A DNA stretch of 64,000 bases, taken from positions 16,787,561-16,851,560 of the forward strand of contig JANAVB010023996.1 in assembly GCA_029216955.1 (NCBI GenBank), given 5' to 3'. The notes below the pieces were generated by a model. It saw only the letters and a list, made by a program, of their open reading frames with translations, ran no database searches and was not told where the DNA came from. This stretch comes from Iris pallida. Lineage: Eukaryota > Streptophyta > Magnoliopsida > Asparagales > Iridaceae. Position numbers and translations under genes: made by a program. How positions within the stretch are numbered: the stretch's first letter is position 1; each line of letters begins with the position of its first letter. This document shows, in pieces, positions 11,992 through 24,091 of this stretch.

Positions 11992-12624
11992 GTGCTGGCT
12001 TTGACCATGGAAGAAGAAGGAATAGCACCAAGTGAGGTAGTGGCAGGTACTATTCTCGTCAACAACTTTTCAGCTTCAGTATTATTTGATTCCGGTGCCT
12101 CGTATTCATTTATATCTACACGATTCGCAACACGGGTAGGATTGGAGCCCGAGTCATTATCAGTAAGGCTCAATATACTTACTGGTAACGGACTTGTGGG
12201 AGTAGATAGAGTGCTTTTCTCGTATCGGATCGTAGTTAGCGGTAGAGAGTTTCCTGCTAGATTGATAGAGTTCCTGATGGTCGATTATGATGTGGTCTTA
12301 GAGATGGATTGGTTGAGGGACCAGTATGCTAGGATAGACTGCCACATTGGCAGGGTTATTTTTAGCATTCCAGGCGAGCCAAAGTTTTTCTTCTCCCGAG
12401 GCAAAGTTGAACCTTCTTCTCCAGTATTGCGGATGGCAGTAGCAGTAGTACAGTTACCTCGTATAGTCAAAGAGTTTCTAGATGTTTTCCCAGAAGAGCT
12501 TCCATGGATGCCGCCAGAGCGAGAGATCGAGTTTACCATCGACTTGATTCCCGGGACAGCTCCAGTGTCAGAGAGAGTCTACAGGATGGCGCCGTCAGAG
12601 CTAGAGATATTATATACAAGATGA
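11992..12624 (+). pseudogene. Aspartic protease of element B
   Basis: This is the same frame as gag after the 11956 stop. The retropepsin motif [11 protein letters not shown] is intact near residue 30, with [10 protein letters not shown] as the second conserved strand and the flap region between them. The C-terminal part ([38 protein letters not shown]) is the usual linker to RT. The frame ends at TGA 12622-12624 because of a frameshift within about 80 bases before it; RT continues in another frame. Confidence 0.85.
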
Positions 12625-13798
12625 TTGAAGAACTCATAACCAAGGGATTCATTCGTACAAGTGGATCGCCTTGGGGAGCCTCGATTCTTCTTATGAAAAA
12701 GAATGATGGTACGTCCAGATTATGTGTAGATTATCGTATCTTGAACTCAGTGACAATCAAGAACAGATACCCTCTCCCAAGGATAGATAACTTATTTGAT
12801 CAACTCAAGGGGCAGCAGTATTCTTGAAGATTGACTTGCGATCAGGATACCATCAGATTAGAGTCAGAGAGCAGGACATCCCGAAGACAGCTTTCAGATC
12901 TAGATATGGGCATTGGAAGTTCCTTGTGATTCCATTTGGAGCAACCAATGCGCCGGCAGTATTCATGGACTTCATGAATCGTATCTTTATGCCTTATTTG
13001 GATCAGTTCGTGATTATGTTCCTAGACGACATCCTAGTCTACAGCAAGAGTGAGGCGGAGCATGAGCAGCATCTCCGTGTGGTTCTTCAGATTCTCAGAG
13101 AGCAATAATTGTATGCCAAGTTCAGTAAATGTGAGTTCTGGCTCGATCACATTTCGTACTTGGGTCATATCATCACCCGAGGAGGAGTTGAAGTGGATCC
13201 CCAGAAGATCGTGGCTATTGAAACGTGGCCGGTGCCTAGCACAGTGGCAGAAATTCATAGTTTTCTTGGCTTGGCCGGCTACTACTGGCGATTTGTTTCA
13301 GACTTTGCTCGAATTTCAGCGCCATTGACCCAGTTGACCCGCAAGGATGTGCAGTTTGCTTGGACAGCAGAGTGCCAGGATTCTTTTGAGAGGTTGAAGT
13401 GAGGCTTGATGACGGCTCCTATTCTTACGCTTCCAGATGGAACCAAAGGATTCTCAGTGTATTGTGATGCTTAGGGCAGAGGTTTAGGATGTGTTCTAAT
13501 GCAGCATGGGAAGGTAATAGCTTATGCGTCACGACAACTTCGTGATCATGAGAGGAATTACCCAACCCATGACTTGGAGCTGGCAGCAGTAGTGTTTGCA
13601 CTTAAGCTTTGGAGGCACTACTTGTATGGAGATAGGTTAGAGATTTTTACCGACCATAAGAGTCTGAAGTATGTGTTCACCCAGAAGGATCTTAACATGC
13701 GTCAGAGGAGATGGCTAGAGCTGCTTGTGGATTATGACATCAACTTGCAGTATCATCCTGGGAAGGCCAACGTTGTTGCGGATGCATTGAGCAGGAGA
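12600..13798 (+). pseudogene. pol: Reverse transcriptase and RNase H of element B
   Basis: RT fingers and palm are visible ([40 protein letters not shown]), followed by a frame change near 12820. The second frame gives [14 protein letters not shown] and the catalytic [11 protein letters not shown] near 13018-13050. A TAA at 13106-13108 replaces a codon before [11 protein letters not shown]. Stops near 13400 and 13474 fall in the connection and the start of RNase H. RNase H motifs ([41 protein letters not shown]) follow from 13499. There is no second RNase H, as expected for a chromovirus. Confidence 0.87.
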
Positions 13799-15322
13799 GC
13801 CGGTGTTTATTTCCTAACAGCGCAACCGGAGCTGTTAGACGATCTTCAGAAGATGGATATAAAAGTTGTCCTACCATCCAGTATGGCATTGATAGCCAGC
13901 ATACAAGTTCAGTCCACTATAGTCGAGAGGATCCGGATGGCGCAGTCAGCAGATTCCAAGCTTCAGCGACTCAGAGCAGAGTGTGAGGTAGGACGAAGAC
14001 CAGAGTTATGTATCCATGAAGACGGTACACTTCGACATGGTACGCGTCTTTGTGTACCCAGTGGAGATATCATACAGGAGATCATGGCAGAGGCCCACAG
14101 TTCGCAGTATTCCATTTATCCCGGTGGCACGAAGATGTACCGTGATATCCGCCAGCACTTTGGGTGGAATGGCATGAAGAGCGAGATAGCCCGGTTTGTC
14201 TCTCGTTGTTTATTCTGCCAACAAGTTAAGGCTGAACATCAGAGACCAGTTGGACTACTTCAACCATTGCCAATTCTAGAGTGAAAATAGGAGCATATAA
14301 CCATGGATTTTGTGACTGGATTGCCTAGATCCCCGGCTGGCAGAGACGTTATTTGGGTTGTCATAGACAGGCTCACAAAAGTGGCTCACTTTCTTCCGTT
14401 CAGAGTTGGTCAGTCGACGGCTCAGCTAGCAGAGATGTATCTCCGGCAGATTGTCAGATTGCATGGTGTACCAGTCAGTATCACCTCGGATAGAGATTCC
14501 AGATTTACGTCACACTTTTAGCGTAACTTGCAAGAGAGTTTGGGGACTCGTCTCCAGTTCAGCTCAGCATATCACCCACAGACAGATGGCCAGTCAGAAC
14601 GCACGATCCAGACTCTCGAAGATATGTTGAGATCTTGTACGCTCGACTTCGGTGGTTCGTGGGAAGATCACCTGCACCTGGTGGAGTTCTCGTGCAACAA
14701 CAGTTTCCAAGCTAGTATCCAGATGGCACCGTTCGAGGCACTGTATGGTAGGAAGTGCCGATCTCCACTAGCATGCGACGATGTCGAAGAGAGACAGATG
14801 CTCGGTCCAGAAATAATTGTTCAGACCGTTGAGGTGGTCAGGAGAGTCAGATATCATCTTCGAGTTGCCCAAGATCGCCAGCGTCATTGGGCCGATTCTC
14901 ATCGGCGCCCTCTTGAGTTTTCTGTCGGCGACCATGTATTCCTGAGGATTTCGCCTAACCGTGGCGTCATTCATTTCGGCATGCGGGAAAAGCTTAGTCC
15001 TCGGTATATAGGGCCATTTGATATTCTGGAGCGAGTAGGAGATGTATCCTATCATCTCGCTCTTCCACCATCGCTAAGTGAGGTGCAAGACGTATTCCAT
15101 GTATCCCAACTACGATGGTATATTCCGGACCCGAGCCACATCCTGGATCATTCGGAATTAGTTGTTGGTACCAACCTTTCGTATGAGGAGAGGCCCGTGT
15201 CTATATTGGACCGAAGAGAGAAGACACTCAAGAACAAGACTATCAAGTTAGTCCGAGTTGCTTGGGGTCATCACTCTTTGGGTGAGTCAACGTGGGAGCG
15301 TGAGGATGATATCCGATCGTGA
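13799..15322 (+). pseudogene. Integrase and chromodomain of element B
   Basis: The zinc-binding domain reads [18 protein letters not shown] with CLFCQQ; the second histidine position (normally IHPG) is tyrosine. Catalytic D, D and E appear in MDFVTGLP, TSDRDSRFTSHF and [12 protein letters not shown]. Stops lie at 14282-14284 and 14519-14521. The C-terminus carries a GPF/Y-type segment ([16 protein letters not shown]). A chromodomain-like tail starts at [16 protein letters not shown] and ends [18 protein letters not shown]. Chromodomains steer chromovirus insertion to heterochromatin, in keeping with this region. Confidence 0.87.
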
Positions 15323-15493
15323 TATCCCGACCTATTTGACTCGTGAGGTATAATATCTTTCTTATGCCTTACACTTCGAATCCTTGCTTGCATATTTGCT
15401 TGCTTGATTGATTGCTTAGCTGTAGATTATATCTGATAGTATAACTTGTCCCGACACCTCTAGCCTCTTTAATTAAATTTCGAGGACGAAATT

Positions 15494-15512
15494 CTGTTAA
15501 GGTGGGTAGAGT
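15494..15512 (+). promoter_or_regulatory. Polypurine tract of element B
   Basis: TGTTAAGGTGGGTAGAGT lies immediately before the TGTCATC start of the 3' LTR, where plus-strand DNA priming occurs. Its form matches the tract typical of Tekay-like elements. Confidence 0.8.
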
Positions 15513-17054
15513 TGTCATCCTCGAAATCTGTGTTACGTATTTTCGTATACGTGTACGTATTTCGGGTCCGTATTTTATTAGTCATGGTTAGCTAGTCATG
15601 ATTTTATTTTTAGCATGTTGCATTGGCATGGTTATTTTGGCATTTCATTGGTTATGGCTTAGCTTGGTTCGGTTTAGCTTGGTTTGGTTTGCTTTTGGGT
15701 TCATCATGAACCAAAAGAAAACCCTTACCTACCACCACCATCATCATTTAAAACCCAACCCCCTTTCTCTCTCATCTTTACTCTTCTTTATTTCTTCATC
15801 TTCTTTCTCTTAACTTCTTCACCTACCAAGAGAAGCTTAGGCAAGTGCAATTTGCTTCATGGAGAAACTCTATTTTTGTTGTTCTATTGTCTTCCTCGCG
15901 AGATTCTAAGATACTTTAGAACTTGGCATTTTTTATTTTGATGGATATTTTTTTGTAGATCTTTTCCTTGGCTTCAAGAATATGTGATTAGTTATTTTAT
16001 GCAAGTTTTTCTCATTCATGATAATGTAAGAATAGAACACGATAGTGGTCCACTGTGGCACACTCTTGACAAGTAAACTGACATGATATATCTCGACATG
16101 CTGTTACGACAGCTAGCCTGACATGACAAGTAGGAACGACCTGGACACCGTGGGTGAATGTGTTTGTACAAATAAACTGGCACTGTCTTGCATCATGTCT
16201 AGGATGGGGATCCCTGAGTACCACGGTCAGGGGTACCCAATGTAATCGACTAAGGCTAATAAACTAGAATAATTCAGTAGTCATGAAGAGATTTTCCAGC
16301 TACAGGCAATCCCGTTATCTGGGCGCACTAAGTGGACTTGTAGCCTACAGACGAGTAGGGCACATTTCTAGCACACTGTCACGTGTTACATCCTTCATAA
16401 ACGTACATTCGACCTGGATAACCGGATGGTCTGCAGGGCTTGTGGCTGTTGGGATAATCTCATTGCATCTTGCTAGTAACTAGGCCTGTGATAACCCTAG
16501 TTAGTTAAAAGTATCAAGCCGTACTCTTGATTGGCCGTAATTGATTGGATGGAGTTTATTCCAGCTTAGTCTTATCCTGATCCTGTGCAAGATTATGACA
16601 TGACATGATTATTGATGTTTGCCTTAACAATAACGATCGGGGGTCCAGTTCTGTTCAGGCGAAGGGTTACAACCCCGGTCCTTGTTTGGTTTAAGGGTTG
16701 TAACCTGGCTCCCGAAGCAGTGTTGTGTCCTCTCTTCGTTTATTGTCTTATTTAAACCCCATGCCATGTTTATCATGTTTTACCTTATCTTAATACCATG
16801 ATTATTTATACTGGCCTTAGCAATAAAGATCAGGGGTCCTGTTCTGTTCAGGCGAAGGGTTACAACTCTGGTCCTTGTTTGGTTTAAGGGTTGTAACCTG
16901 GCTCCCAGAGAAGTTCTGTATCCTCTTTTCGTTTATTGTCTTCACTGTACCAATAGTATTTGGGACGGGTCTCTATTCAGGTGAAGGGTTACAACCCCGG
17001 TCCTTGTTTGGTTTAAGGGTTGTGACCTGGCTACTTGAATAGTTTTCTCGTACT
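15513..17054 (+). repeat. 3' LTR of element B, first part
   Basis: It matches 8292 to about 9832 of the 5' LTR, including the tandem array (16633-17040). It breaks after CTCGTACT where element C begins. The last five bases (17050-17054, GTACT) are the left copy of the C target duplication. The LTR resumes at 35410. Confidence 0.95.
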
Positions 17055-17383
17055 TGTTTGCCATTAAAATTATTTTGATTGAAATCTTAATACAAACAGA
17101 ACAGTGATACAATATAGGACTTAGATGTAGTCCTAGGAGTACACTTTTGTTTAAGCTGGGTCCTTAGTGCCAATGGAGCGAGTGGTAATGCGTTGACTCC
17201 GTTGACCGGCTGACGGCGGTTATCGGTTCTCTGAAGGTGTTGATTGCTCTGGGTGCTGGAGCTTGCTGAGAGGAGGAAGACGTTGAGTGTCTAGGACTGC
17301 CTCTCTGGTGATTCTCTGTTGTGGATTCTTTTTGAGTCTTGTGTGTTCTGAGTCTCTGTATGTGTGTGAAGGAGATGACCCTT

Positions 17384-17392
17384 CTATTTATA
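17384..17392 (-). promoter_or_regulatory. TATA box of the C 3' LTR
   Basis: TATAAATAG is read on the minus strand and has an identical copy at 33572-33580 in the 5' LTR, which would drive the genomic transcript. It lies about 330 bases from the LTR end, leaving roughly 300 bases of R plus U5. Confidence 0.7.
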
Positions 17393-18351
17393 GTTTTGTA
17401 GGCTGGCTGCTCATGCGTGCATGCAGGATGCGCCGGTGTGGGGATGCCACATAGAGGTTGCTGATGGAGGCGCACGGATGCTGCGCCCTGATCGAGGGGG
17501 AGAACTCTTCATACTGCTGTTGTGAGCCGGCACGTAGCAGAGAGAAGATCTTTCTGTTGCTGAAATCTTGGACGAGTTGAGTCAAAGGACACGTGTCATC
17601 GACTCATGGTTCGAAGATCTCGGATTTGGTGGAGAGGAGTGATCTGGTGGGCTGCGCCTTGGATTGGGCGCAGGAGGAGGCTGCGGCTCATAACCTTTAG
17701 GAGTTACAAACCATTTGGGGCGCATGGCTTTTGAGGCGCATGCAGGCGACTTTCCTTCTGTCTTTCAGGATCAGAGAGCTGTCTGAGGCGCATGGCTTTT
17801 GAGGCGCATGCTGATTTGGACGCATGGCCGTAGAGACGCATGCTGATTTGGACGCATGGCCGTAGAGGCGCATGCTGATGGTGGAGTGGCCACGTGGCAG
17901 TAGCCGTCGAAACAAAGTCATGATGATGCTGACGTTGCCGACGCTTCGTTTTCTGAATAAAGCTGTCAACTGTTCAGACTTTGGGAGGCGTGCTGCCAAC
18001 TCTGTCAGTTCAGCATTTAATGTTGGTGACGTTCGATGGACAGCTGAGTGGGCGCGTCGGTTGGCGTTCCACTCGGTATGGAGATGTGTGGGGGCGCACC
18101 TTCTGTAATGCGCCGAGTATTGTAAGGCGCGTCTGTGTGATGCGCCTGATGCCGAAGGGCGCGTCCGTGTGATGCGCTGTCTGGCTGGTGTATCGGACAT
18201 GTCTTTTAATGATGCGGCTGTCTCGCTCTTCGAGTGCCATAAATAGCCGTTTGGCTGAATTCGAGGCGTCCGGTTCATCCATTTAATGTAAATTCATTGC
18301 ACAGAATTCGGAGGGTCATCCACTTGGCGCGTGGGTTTGATCTGCCCGGCC

Positions 18352-18638
18352 TATAAATAGTGGCATGGAGAGAAGATTTGCTTCTCATTCCCTCACGTAC
18401 TTCCAACATGAACTTGAACATGCGGGTGCATTCTGTTGACGAAGTGCTCCCGAGGGTGAAGATGAGACGCTGTGTTGTCTTCGATGCACTTGAAGGTGAC
18501 TGTTACATCCAAAAGACGGAGTCGAGGGCTTCCGAGGCAGGCGGAAGGTGCCTGTTGCATCCAAAGATAGGGATGCTCGGGCCTTGTCCCCGTTATTCCG
18601 GAAGAGCCGTAGATCGGAATGGCGGTGCTAGGCTTTAG
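18352..18638 (+). promoter_or_regulatory. Antisense TATA box and small ORF inside the C 3' LTR
   Basis: On the plus strand, opposite to element C, TATAAATAG at 18352-18360 is followed by ATG at 18408 and a 76-codon frame to 18638 (starts MNLNMRVHSVDE). The whole arrangement is kept in the other LTR (TATA 34539-34547, ORF 34595-34825), but near-identity of the LTRs makes that weak evidence for selection. No family is recognised. It could be an antisense promoter of the LTR. Confidence 0.35.
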
Positions 18639-19223
18639 CAGCGGTTTCGATCACGGTCTTCCTTCGGCTTTGGAGGCTCTTTCGAAGCCTCCCCTGGCCA
18701 CAGCATTTGCAGTGCTCTTCTCTTTCTTGGTTCCAGCCAGAGGGTTAAATGCTTTGCTTGGCGAAGCACTTATCAGGTGAGCCTGGCTGGAAGAGCGACA
18801 CATAACTGGGCTCTGCTCGGCCAGGTGAGCCTGGCTGGAAGAATTTGGCTGAAGGGATGCACATAACTGAGCTGGATGCACATGACTGAGCTGCTGAAGA
18901 TATGGTGGGATGCGCCTGGTTGGAGGCGCATGATGTCTGCTGCGCCTGATGACAGCGCATGGTGACTGGCAGCGCATGATGACTGCTGCGCCTAACTGGA
19001 GGCGCATGGTGGCCGTTGGCTGTAGACTTAGGATCTTTTCTTTGTAGAAATTCTCCTTTGTACAACCTTTTCTAGACATGTAATAGACTTTTATATATAA
19101 ATAAAAAGTCCTTCTTCAAATGTCTATACTTATTGACTTTGCTGTGAAGTTCTTCGTCTGAGTTCTGGCGCATGTAGTGTCTGGCGCATGGGCTTTCTGT
19201 TTGTGAAATTCCATGCTTCTACA

Positions 19224-19238
19224 AGACCCCCTTCAAAG
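19224..19238 (-). promoter_or_regulatory. Polypurine tract of element C
   Basis: Read on the minus strand, CTTTGAAGGGGGTCT directly precedes the TGTAGAAGC start of the 3' LTR. The adjoining AGTTTTGAAAACTTTGAA context also precedes the 3' LTR of element A (40855-40882), supporting family kinship. Confidence 0.8.
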
Positions 19239-19476
19239 TTTTCAAAACTTTTGAATAAGCTTTGGAATACTTTGAATAAGAAGCATGGAGTCAGGGCGCA
19301 TGATTTCTGGGCGCATGCCTGTTCGGGCGCATGCTCTTCTCAGTTAATGATGATGGTGCCTCGGTAACCGAAAAGATTAATGATGATCTTTTGGTTTTAT
19401 TTGCTGCTATCCTTGCACAGAACCCGAGGCGACGGCTGAGATCATACGTCATCTGTTCACGCGTGCGACCAAGCCC

Positions 19477-19485
19477 TATAAATAG
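19477..19485 (+). promoter_or_regulatory. TATA box of the antisense gene carried by element C
   Basis: TATAAATAG lies about 104 bases before the ATG at 19581. The intervening sequence is a CT-rich plant-like leader (TTCTTCTTCTCTG) with AAAACCCTAAC just before the start codon. This looks like an independent RNA polymerase II promoter, separate from the LTR. Confidence 0.65.
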
Positions 19486-19761
19486 GTAAGAGTTGGAGAG
19501 AGAAAGGGTTCTTCTTCTCTGTGCCTCTGCTTCTTTAGAGTTTCTTCTTCAAAAACCCTAACTTCTCCTTCCTCGAGAGAATGGCTCCCAAGACTCCTCG
19601 CGGTGCTGCCGGCAAGGGAGGAGTCCGCGGAAGTTGCGGCGACTGTCGTTCCTCGTCGGCCTGTCGAAGTTCGGCCGGAGGTGGTTGGTAAGTCTCATTG
19701 TCCGTACGCCAACGCACATAGGCCTTGAGTCTTTAATGATGTGCCGCGGTCTTTGCCTGCC

Positions 19762-19985
19762 GACGCGCATGGGTTTAAACCCTGGTGATGCGCCGAGGCT
19801 ATACTGCTGACGCGCATGGGTTCAAACCCTGAAGATGCGCCGAGGCTATACTGCTGACGCGCATGGGTTCAAACCCTGAAGATGCGCCAAGGCTATACTG
19901 CTGACGCGTATGGGTTCAAATCCTGATGATGCGCCAAGGCTATACTGCTGACGCGCATGGGTTCAAACCCTGATGATGCGCCGCA
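19762..19985 (+). repeat. 47-bp tandem repeat in intron 1 of the antisense gene
   Basis: Five units start at 19762, 19809, 19856, 19903 and 19950 (the last partial). Each contains GACGCGCATGGGTTCAAACC, GATGCGCC and AGGCTATACTGCT. The inverted GCGCATG/GATGCGC cores echo the GCGC motif of the LTRs. The array takes up most of the 357-bp intron. Confidence 0.92.
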
Positions 19986-22340
19986 GTTTTCTCCTTTAGA
20001 CACATTTGTGTGTTCTCTTCTGACTTTTTCTGATCTTTTACTAGTGTCGATGGCAATCCCGCTTTTGAGTGAAGTTTTCTTGGAGGCTGCCTTCAACCAA
20101 ATGGGAGTAGAGCATAATGAGGAAGTGATAAACCCTGCTCAAGATGCTCTTATGCTGGATCAGCCTCCTGAGAGAATGACCCTAATCCGTGAACAGCAGT
20201 ATTGGTTCCTCAAACGGATGATGGAGCGTGGAGTTATTAAACCCTCCACATCTGATAAAGTGACCTTCCTGAAGCCTGAGTTCCTGTTTGGAGACCGTCT
20301 CACTTCTACTGACTCGTCAGTACTGAAGGTCAAGGAGGACTGGTCTTTACTGCGAATGGAGTGCATATGACTGTTAAGCAACTTGAACGTCAGTGGCCTT
20401 TGACGTCCTTCTGTCGCCTTGTTTCCCAGAGGAGAATGTCTTGGGAGCTTACCCCTTCTCAGGGGGGAGCGGTGACTGGTGTCATCCAAATTGATTCTAC
20501 TTCCGACCAAAGGGATGTTTTGACCGTTGTACGGTCTGGGTCTTCTTACACTTGGAGGACTTTACGTCCTGGGAGCCTCTACAGTGATGTACCCATTGAT
20601 ACGTTTGCTTATAGTGCTTCGACTTTTACACATCGTATGTTTTTGATGGAACGTTCCTACCCGACAGGAGAGTTTCGGGTGGAGGGTTGGTGCCATTACG
20701 TCTCCAAATGGGATAAACTGACGCTCTGGATCTTGTCGCGGTTTCGGACTGAGCTCCGAGAGATCGGGTTGACTGCCGCGATCCGTGCTACCCAGGCGGG
20801 TGTTGACCTAAATAGGCACATGTTCCTCGCACTCCTGGAGATGTTTGATATCCATACCGGGACCTTCTTTACTCCGGTAGGAGAATTAGGGCTCGCACTT
20901 CATGAGATGTATGAGGTGTCTAAACTCCCTTGGGGGTCGGAACCCTATGAAGAGTACTTTCCAACCAATGAGGAATTTCAAGTCCTGGGGGACAGGGCTG
21001 AGGAGATGACGGCCGTCTTCAAGGAAGTGGCGAGTCATCATTACTATATGCAGAGGTGGGATAGAAACGGGACGCAGTCTCATGTGACCGCTTGGAGAGA
21101 TTATGTCTTTAAACAAGACAAGGAGGATCCCTCACAATTTTCCACTCCACCGGCGCTCTCTCGTAGCGAAGTGTTGTCCGAAATGAGCAGGTTAGGGGAG
21201 AAAAATCTCCGAGGGAATGAGGACCAGCAGTCAGATGCACGCTCCTACAGCTGCTTCTGGCATCTTGCTTATCGGATGTCATCCAAGGCGGTGTTGGCAT
21301 CCTACCTGATGATATGGCTCCGGGATTGCGTGTTCGCGGGCGGATCCGGTGCCGTAGAGAGGATGACCCGAAACTTAATCCTGCCAGCCGTGAAGCTGGT
21401 TTTCGGCCGGCGTTTGGCTCTTCTCCCTGCAATGGTATGTAACCTGCAGCAAGGTTTGAGAGAGTTTGCTGGAAATGTGATTCATGATAGAGGCCGAAAC
21501 AATAACTTCCCGCGCGCTGAACTGCCGTTTCACTATTTGATAGGATGGCTGATTTTGCATCATCCCAGTGTGATGAGCCCAGGCTCGGAAGGAGATTATA
21601 TGGCTGGAGATGCATTCCTTCGTCGTTTCCATCGGAGGAGCTGGTCGCATACTGGTGTCCCGGTTTGTAGAAAGGTTTTATCCCGTCTTCAGGGTTGGGA
21701 GCTCACCAAAGTTGGTCCCATCTATTTGGGTTTTTAGGCCAACGAAGATTTAAGAGACCAGGGCGAAGGTACCACCACTCTGCCTCAATGGGGATTCCGC
21801 TGGTTGCAAAGTATCCGGTCGTCCCATCTGGTGTACCGGAACAGGAATCAGTGCTACCTGGAACCATACTTGCCGAGCCGCTTTGCGCGGCAATTTGGTT
21901 ATGCTCAGATGATGTTGGATAACCCCAGTAATACCCTGGGGTATATTGGAAGTTTGTTGGATGGTGCACGAGCTTGGCATTACTATAATGCCGGATGTAC
22001 CGGAGCTCGTTTTACGTTGCCCGTCCCCGATCCGCGGCCGCCCATTCTTTACTCGGCCGCCAAATTTTACTGTGTTATGGCTGCCCCGCCCTCCGGATAT
22101 GACAGGGAGACCAGCCTTATCGCAGGCACCCAGTTAGCAGCGACTGGGGATACGCCAGTGAAGGCCCGGCCGCATCGTCCGTCAGGGGTGGGTCAACGGA
22201 GTGCCCCCTCCGCATCACAAGCAGAACCTTCTGGCGATCGATCGAAACGATGTGCAGATACAGGGACTGAATCTCTTGTGTCGAAGAAGCAGAAGAAGGC
22301 ATCGTTACCGACGGTGTCATCGGATTCGGCGTCCGAAGAG

Positions 22341-22405
22341 GTAAGGACATCCTACTAAATCTGATTTTGGTTCCGCCACTGACGAGGCCTGATCTTCTTT
22401 TGTAG
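22341..22405 (+). other. Intron 2 of the antisense gene in element C
   Basis: A 65-bp spacer with GAAGAG|GTAAGG at the start, CTAAAT/CTGAC branch-like sequences and GATCTTCTTTTGTAG at the end. Excising it joins SDSASEE to EPLKRKPRTPK in phase 0. An in-frame stop lies inside it, so it must be spliced for the exon 3 frame to be read. Confidence 0.65.
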
Positions 22406-24091
22406 GAGCCGCTAAAAAGAAAACCTCGTACCCCAAAGTCGGGTGGGAGTAGGCGAGAAGAGATGGCGAGCTCGCCTGGAGTGCGTATCCCGTCGACAAT
22501 GATGTCTCTCATGGAGGAAGATCCGGAGGATACTGTCATCGTGGAGGTTCCAGTATCCCCGGGTTATGTCAGGAGGGACCCTGAGGGTGCAGCAGCTTCC
22601 GAGGTGACGAAGGCCACAGCGGAGGCTTCACATATCGAAGGTTTAGCAAGTGCACAGCTTCCTGGTGATGAAGAGGAATGGAGTTCATCATCTTCCGATG
22701 ACATCGCTCCGGAGCTGCAGGAGTCTGTTGCGGGGCAGCAGAAGCAGTGAGGATAGAGGAGAGGGTTGATTCCCCTCCTTGTCATGATGAGGGGATGTCG
22801 GCTGAATCATTGCCAAATCCTTCCTTGGCTTCAACCATGGACATAGAGATGGCTACCGATCAGGCGGTAGCGACAGATTCTGTCCCTGTAGAGGGACTTG
22901 AGAAGAATGAGACCCTTCTGCCGGTCTTGTCTCCTGGGGCTGGCCAGGAGATAAATGTTGATCTCCCCATTTTGCCGGGGGAGGTAGCTGATGCTGATAG
23001 AACGTCGGGGGTAGAAGAGGTGGTCGTTGACGTCGGTGATGTCTCCGGGCTTGAGAAGGGTAAGGGTGTGGAACCCTCTGTTGCTCCTTCCACTTGGGGT
23101 ACTATCACGACGCATGTGCCGGCTCCTTCTGTTCCTTCGGCTCCTCGGGCTAGCAGTCTGGCCCCTGTTGATGAAGAGCCTATTGCTGCCGAGGTTCAAA
23201 CCTCTCAGATCGAGGTTGGCGGATCTTCCTCCGGTCCGCAAACTGTAGTAGCTCCTCCAACACCTGCTATGACGCCGCAGGTGCTGGCGGATGCCGACGA
23301 GTATGTGAAGTTCCTCGTCGAGGGAGTGTACAAAATGCTGGAGAAAGGAGTATCTGCGATGATGGATGGCAAGGAGAGCTTTGCGACAACAAAAGCTTTG
23401 GCAATGCCTTGTATCGAGCTGATCCGCATTCACCAAGGCCATGACCATATGGTCTAAATTCTGGAGGTTTCGGTGATTGAGCTGGACGAGCGGCTCGCGG
23501 AACTGCAGCGCATCCAACGAAATGACCTCTCTGTCTTGATAGATGCAGAGATAGGGAAGTTGATTGCTGAAATCGAGGCTTCCCATCGGGCCGATGTGAG
23601 CAGTTGGGAGCGTGAAGTGGCTGGGACTGAGGCTGCGGCGGAGCAGTTGTCTCAATCTATGGAGAAGACGACGGAGAAGCGGGCTGCGGTAGACGCTAAC
23701 ATCGCAGAGGTTGATGCTCAGATGCGCCGTCTTGAAGACCAGCGGGCCCAACTTCAACTAGAAGCTGATCGTGTCCTGGCTGAACACGTGGCATTCAAGC
23801 AGGAGGAAGCGACTCTTACTCAGCGGACCCTTGCTTTGGCTCAGCAGCGACGACAGCTTGATGAGAAGTATGAGAGTAAAACTTCTGCTGAGGCTGTCGG
23901 ATTAATGCGTCAAGAAGCCGAGCTGCGAGTCCAGGCGACTGTGGAAACTCGTACTGCCGACCTGAGACGTCGAGTCAGAGAGCTTTCATCCCACCCTGGA
24001 GAGGATCGGAGACTGTAGCTTCTCTTCTTTTTATGTGTTTTTGCAACTCTTGCTGGGGAAATAGCGTATTTCTGTACTCCCTTCTTTGAAA

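Larger units (their letters stand above)
17055..19223 (-). repeat. 3' LTR of element C
   Basis: Read on the minus strand it starts TGTAGAAGCATGG (from 19223) and ends AATGGCAAACA (at 17055). A minus-strand TATA box lies at 17384-17392. GCGCATG-type motifs are scattered densely, including a tandem stretch near 17785-17880 with GGACGCATGGCCGTAGAG units. It is almost identical to 33243-35409. Confidence 0.95.
19581..24018 (+). pseudogene. Three-exon antisense gene, plant-mobile-domain-like protein, carried by element C
   Basis: This host-like gene lies opposite to element C, between its pol end and 3' LTR. Exon 1 is 19581-19687 (starts MAPKTPRG). Intron 1 is 19688-20044 (donor TTG|GTAAGT, acceptor TTACTAG), phase 1. 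Exon 2 is 20045-22340, intron 2 is 22341-22405 (donor GAG|GTAAGG, acceptor TTTTGTAG), phase 0, and exon 3 is 22406-24018. The reading frame agrees across both junctions. Exon 2 contains TFFTPVGELGLALHEMYEVS, YEEYFPTNEE and FARQFGYAQ, which resemble plant mobile domain (aminotransferase-like) proteins of plants and transposons. Exon 3 is acidic, then ends in a long Q/E/R-rich coiled coil (23470-24018). Lesions are a frameshift near 19630, one near 20343, TAG at 21735, a frameshift near 22743 and TAA at 23455. The biochemical role of the family is unproven. Confidence 0.7.

Noticed and set aside
17697..18278. 193-codon minus-strand ORF in the C 3' LTR, with a shorter version in the 5' LTR
   Set aside because: It is in U3 and built from GCGCATG repeats read as HAPQ/HASK units. 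Presence in both LTRs follows from LTR identity. No start context or domain.
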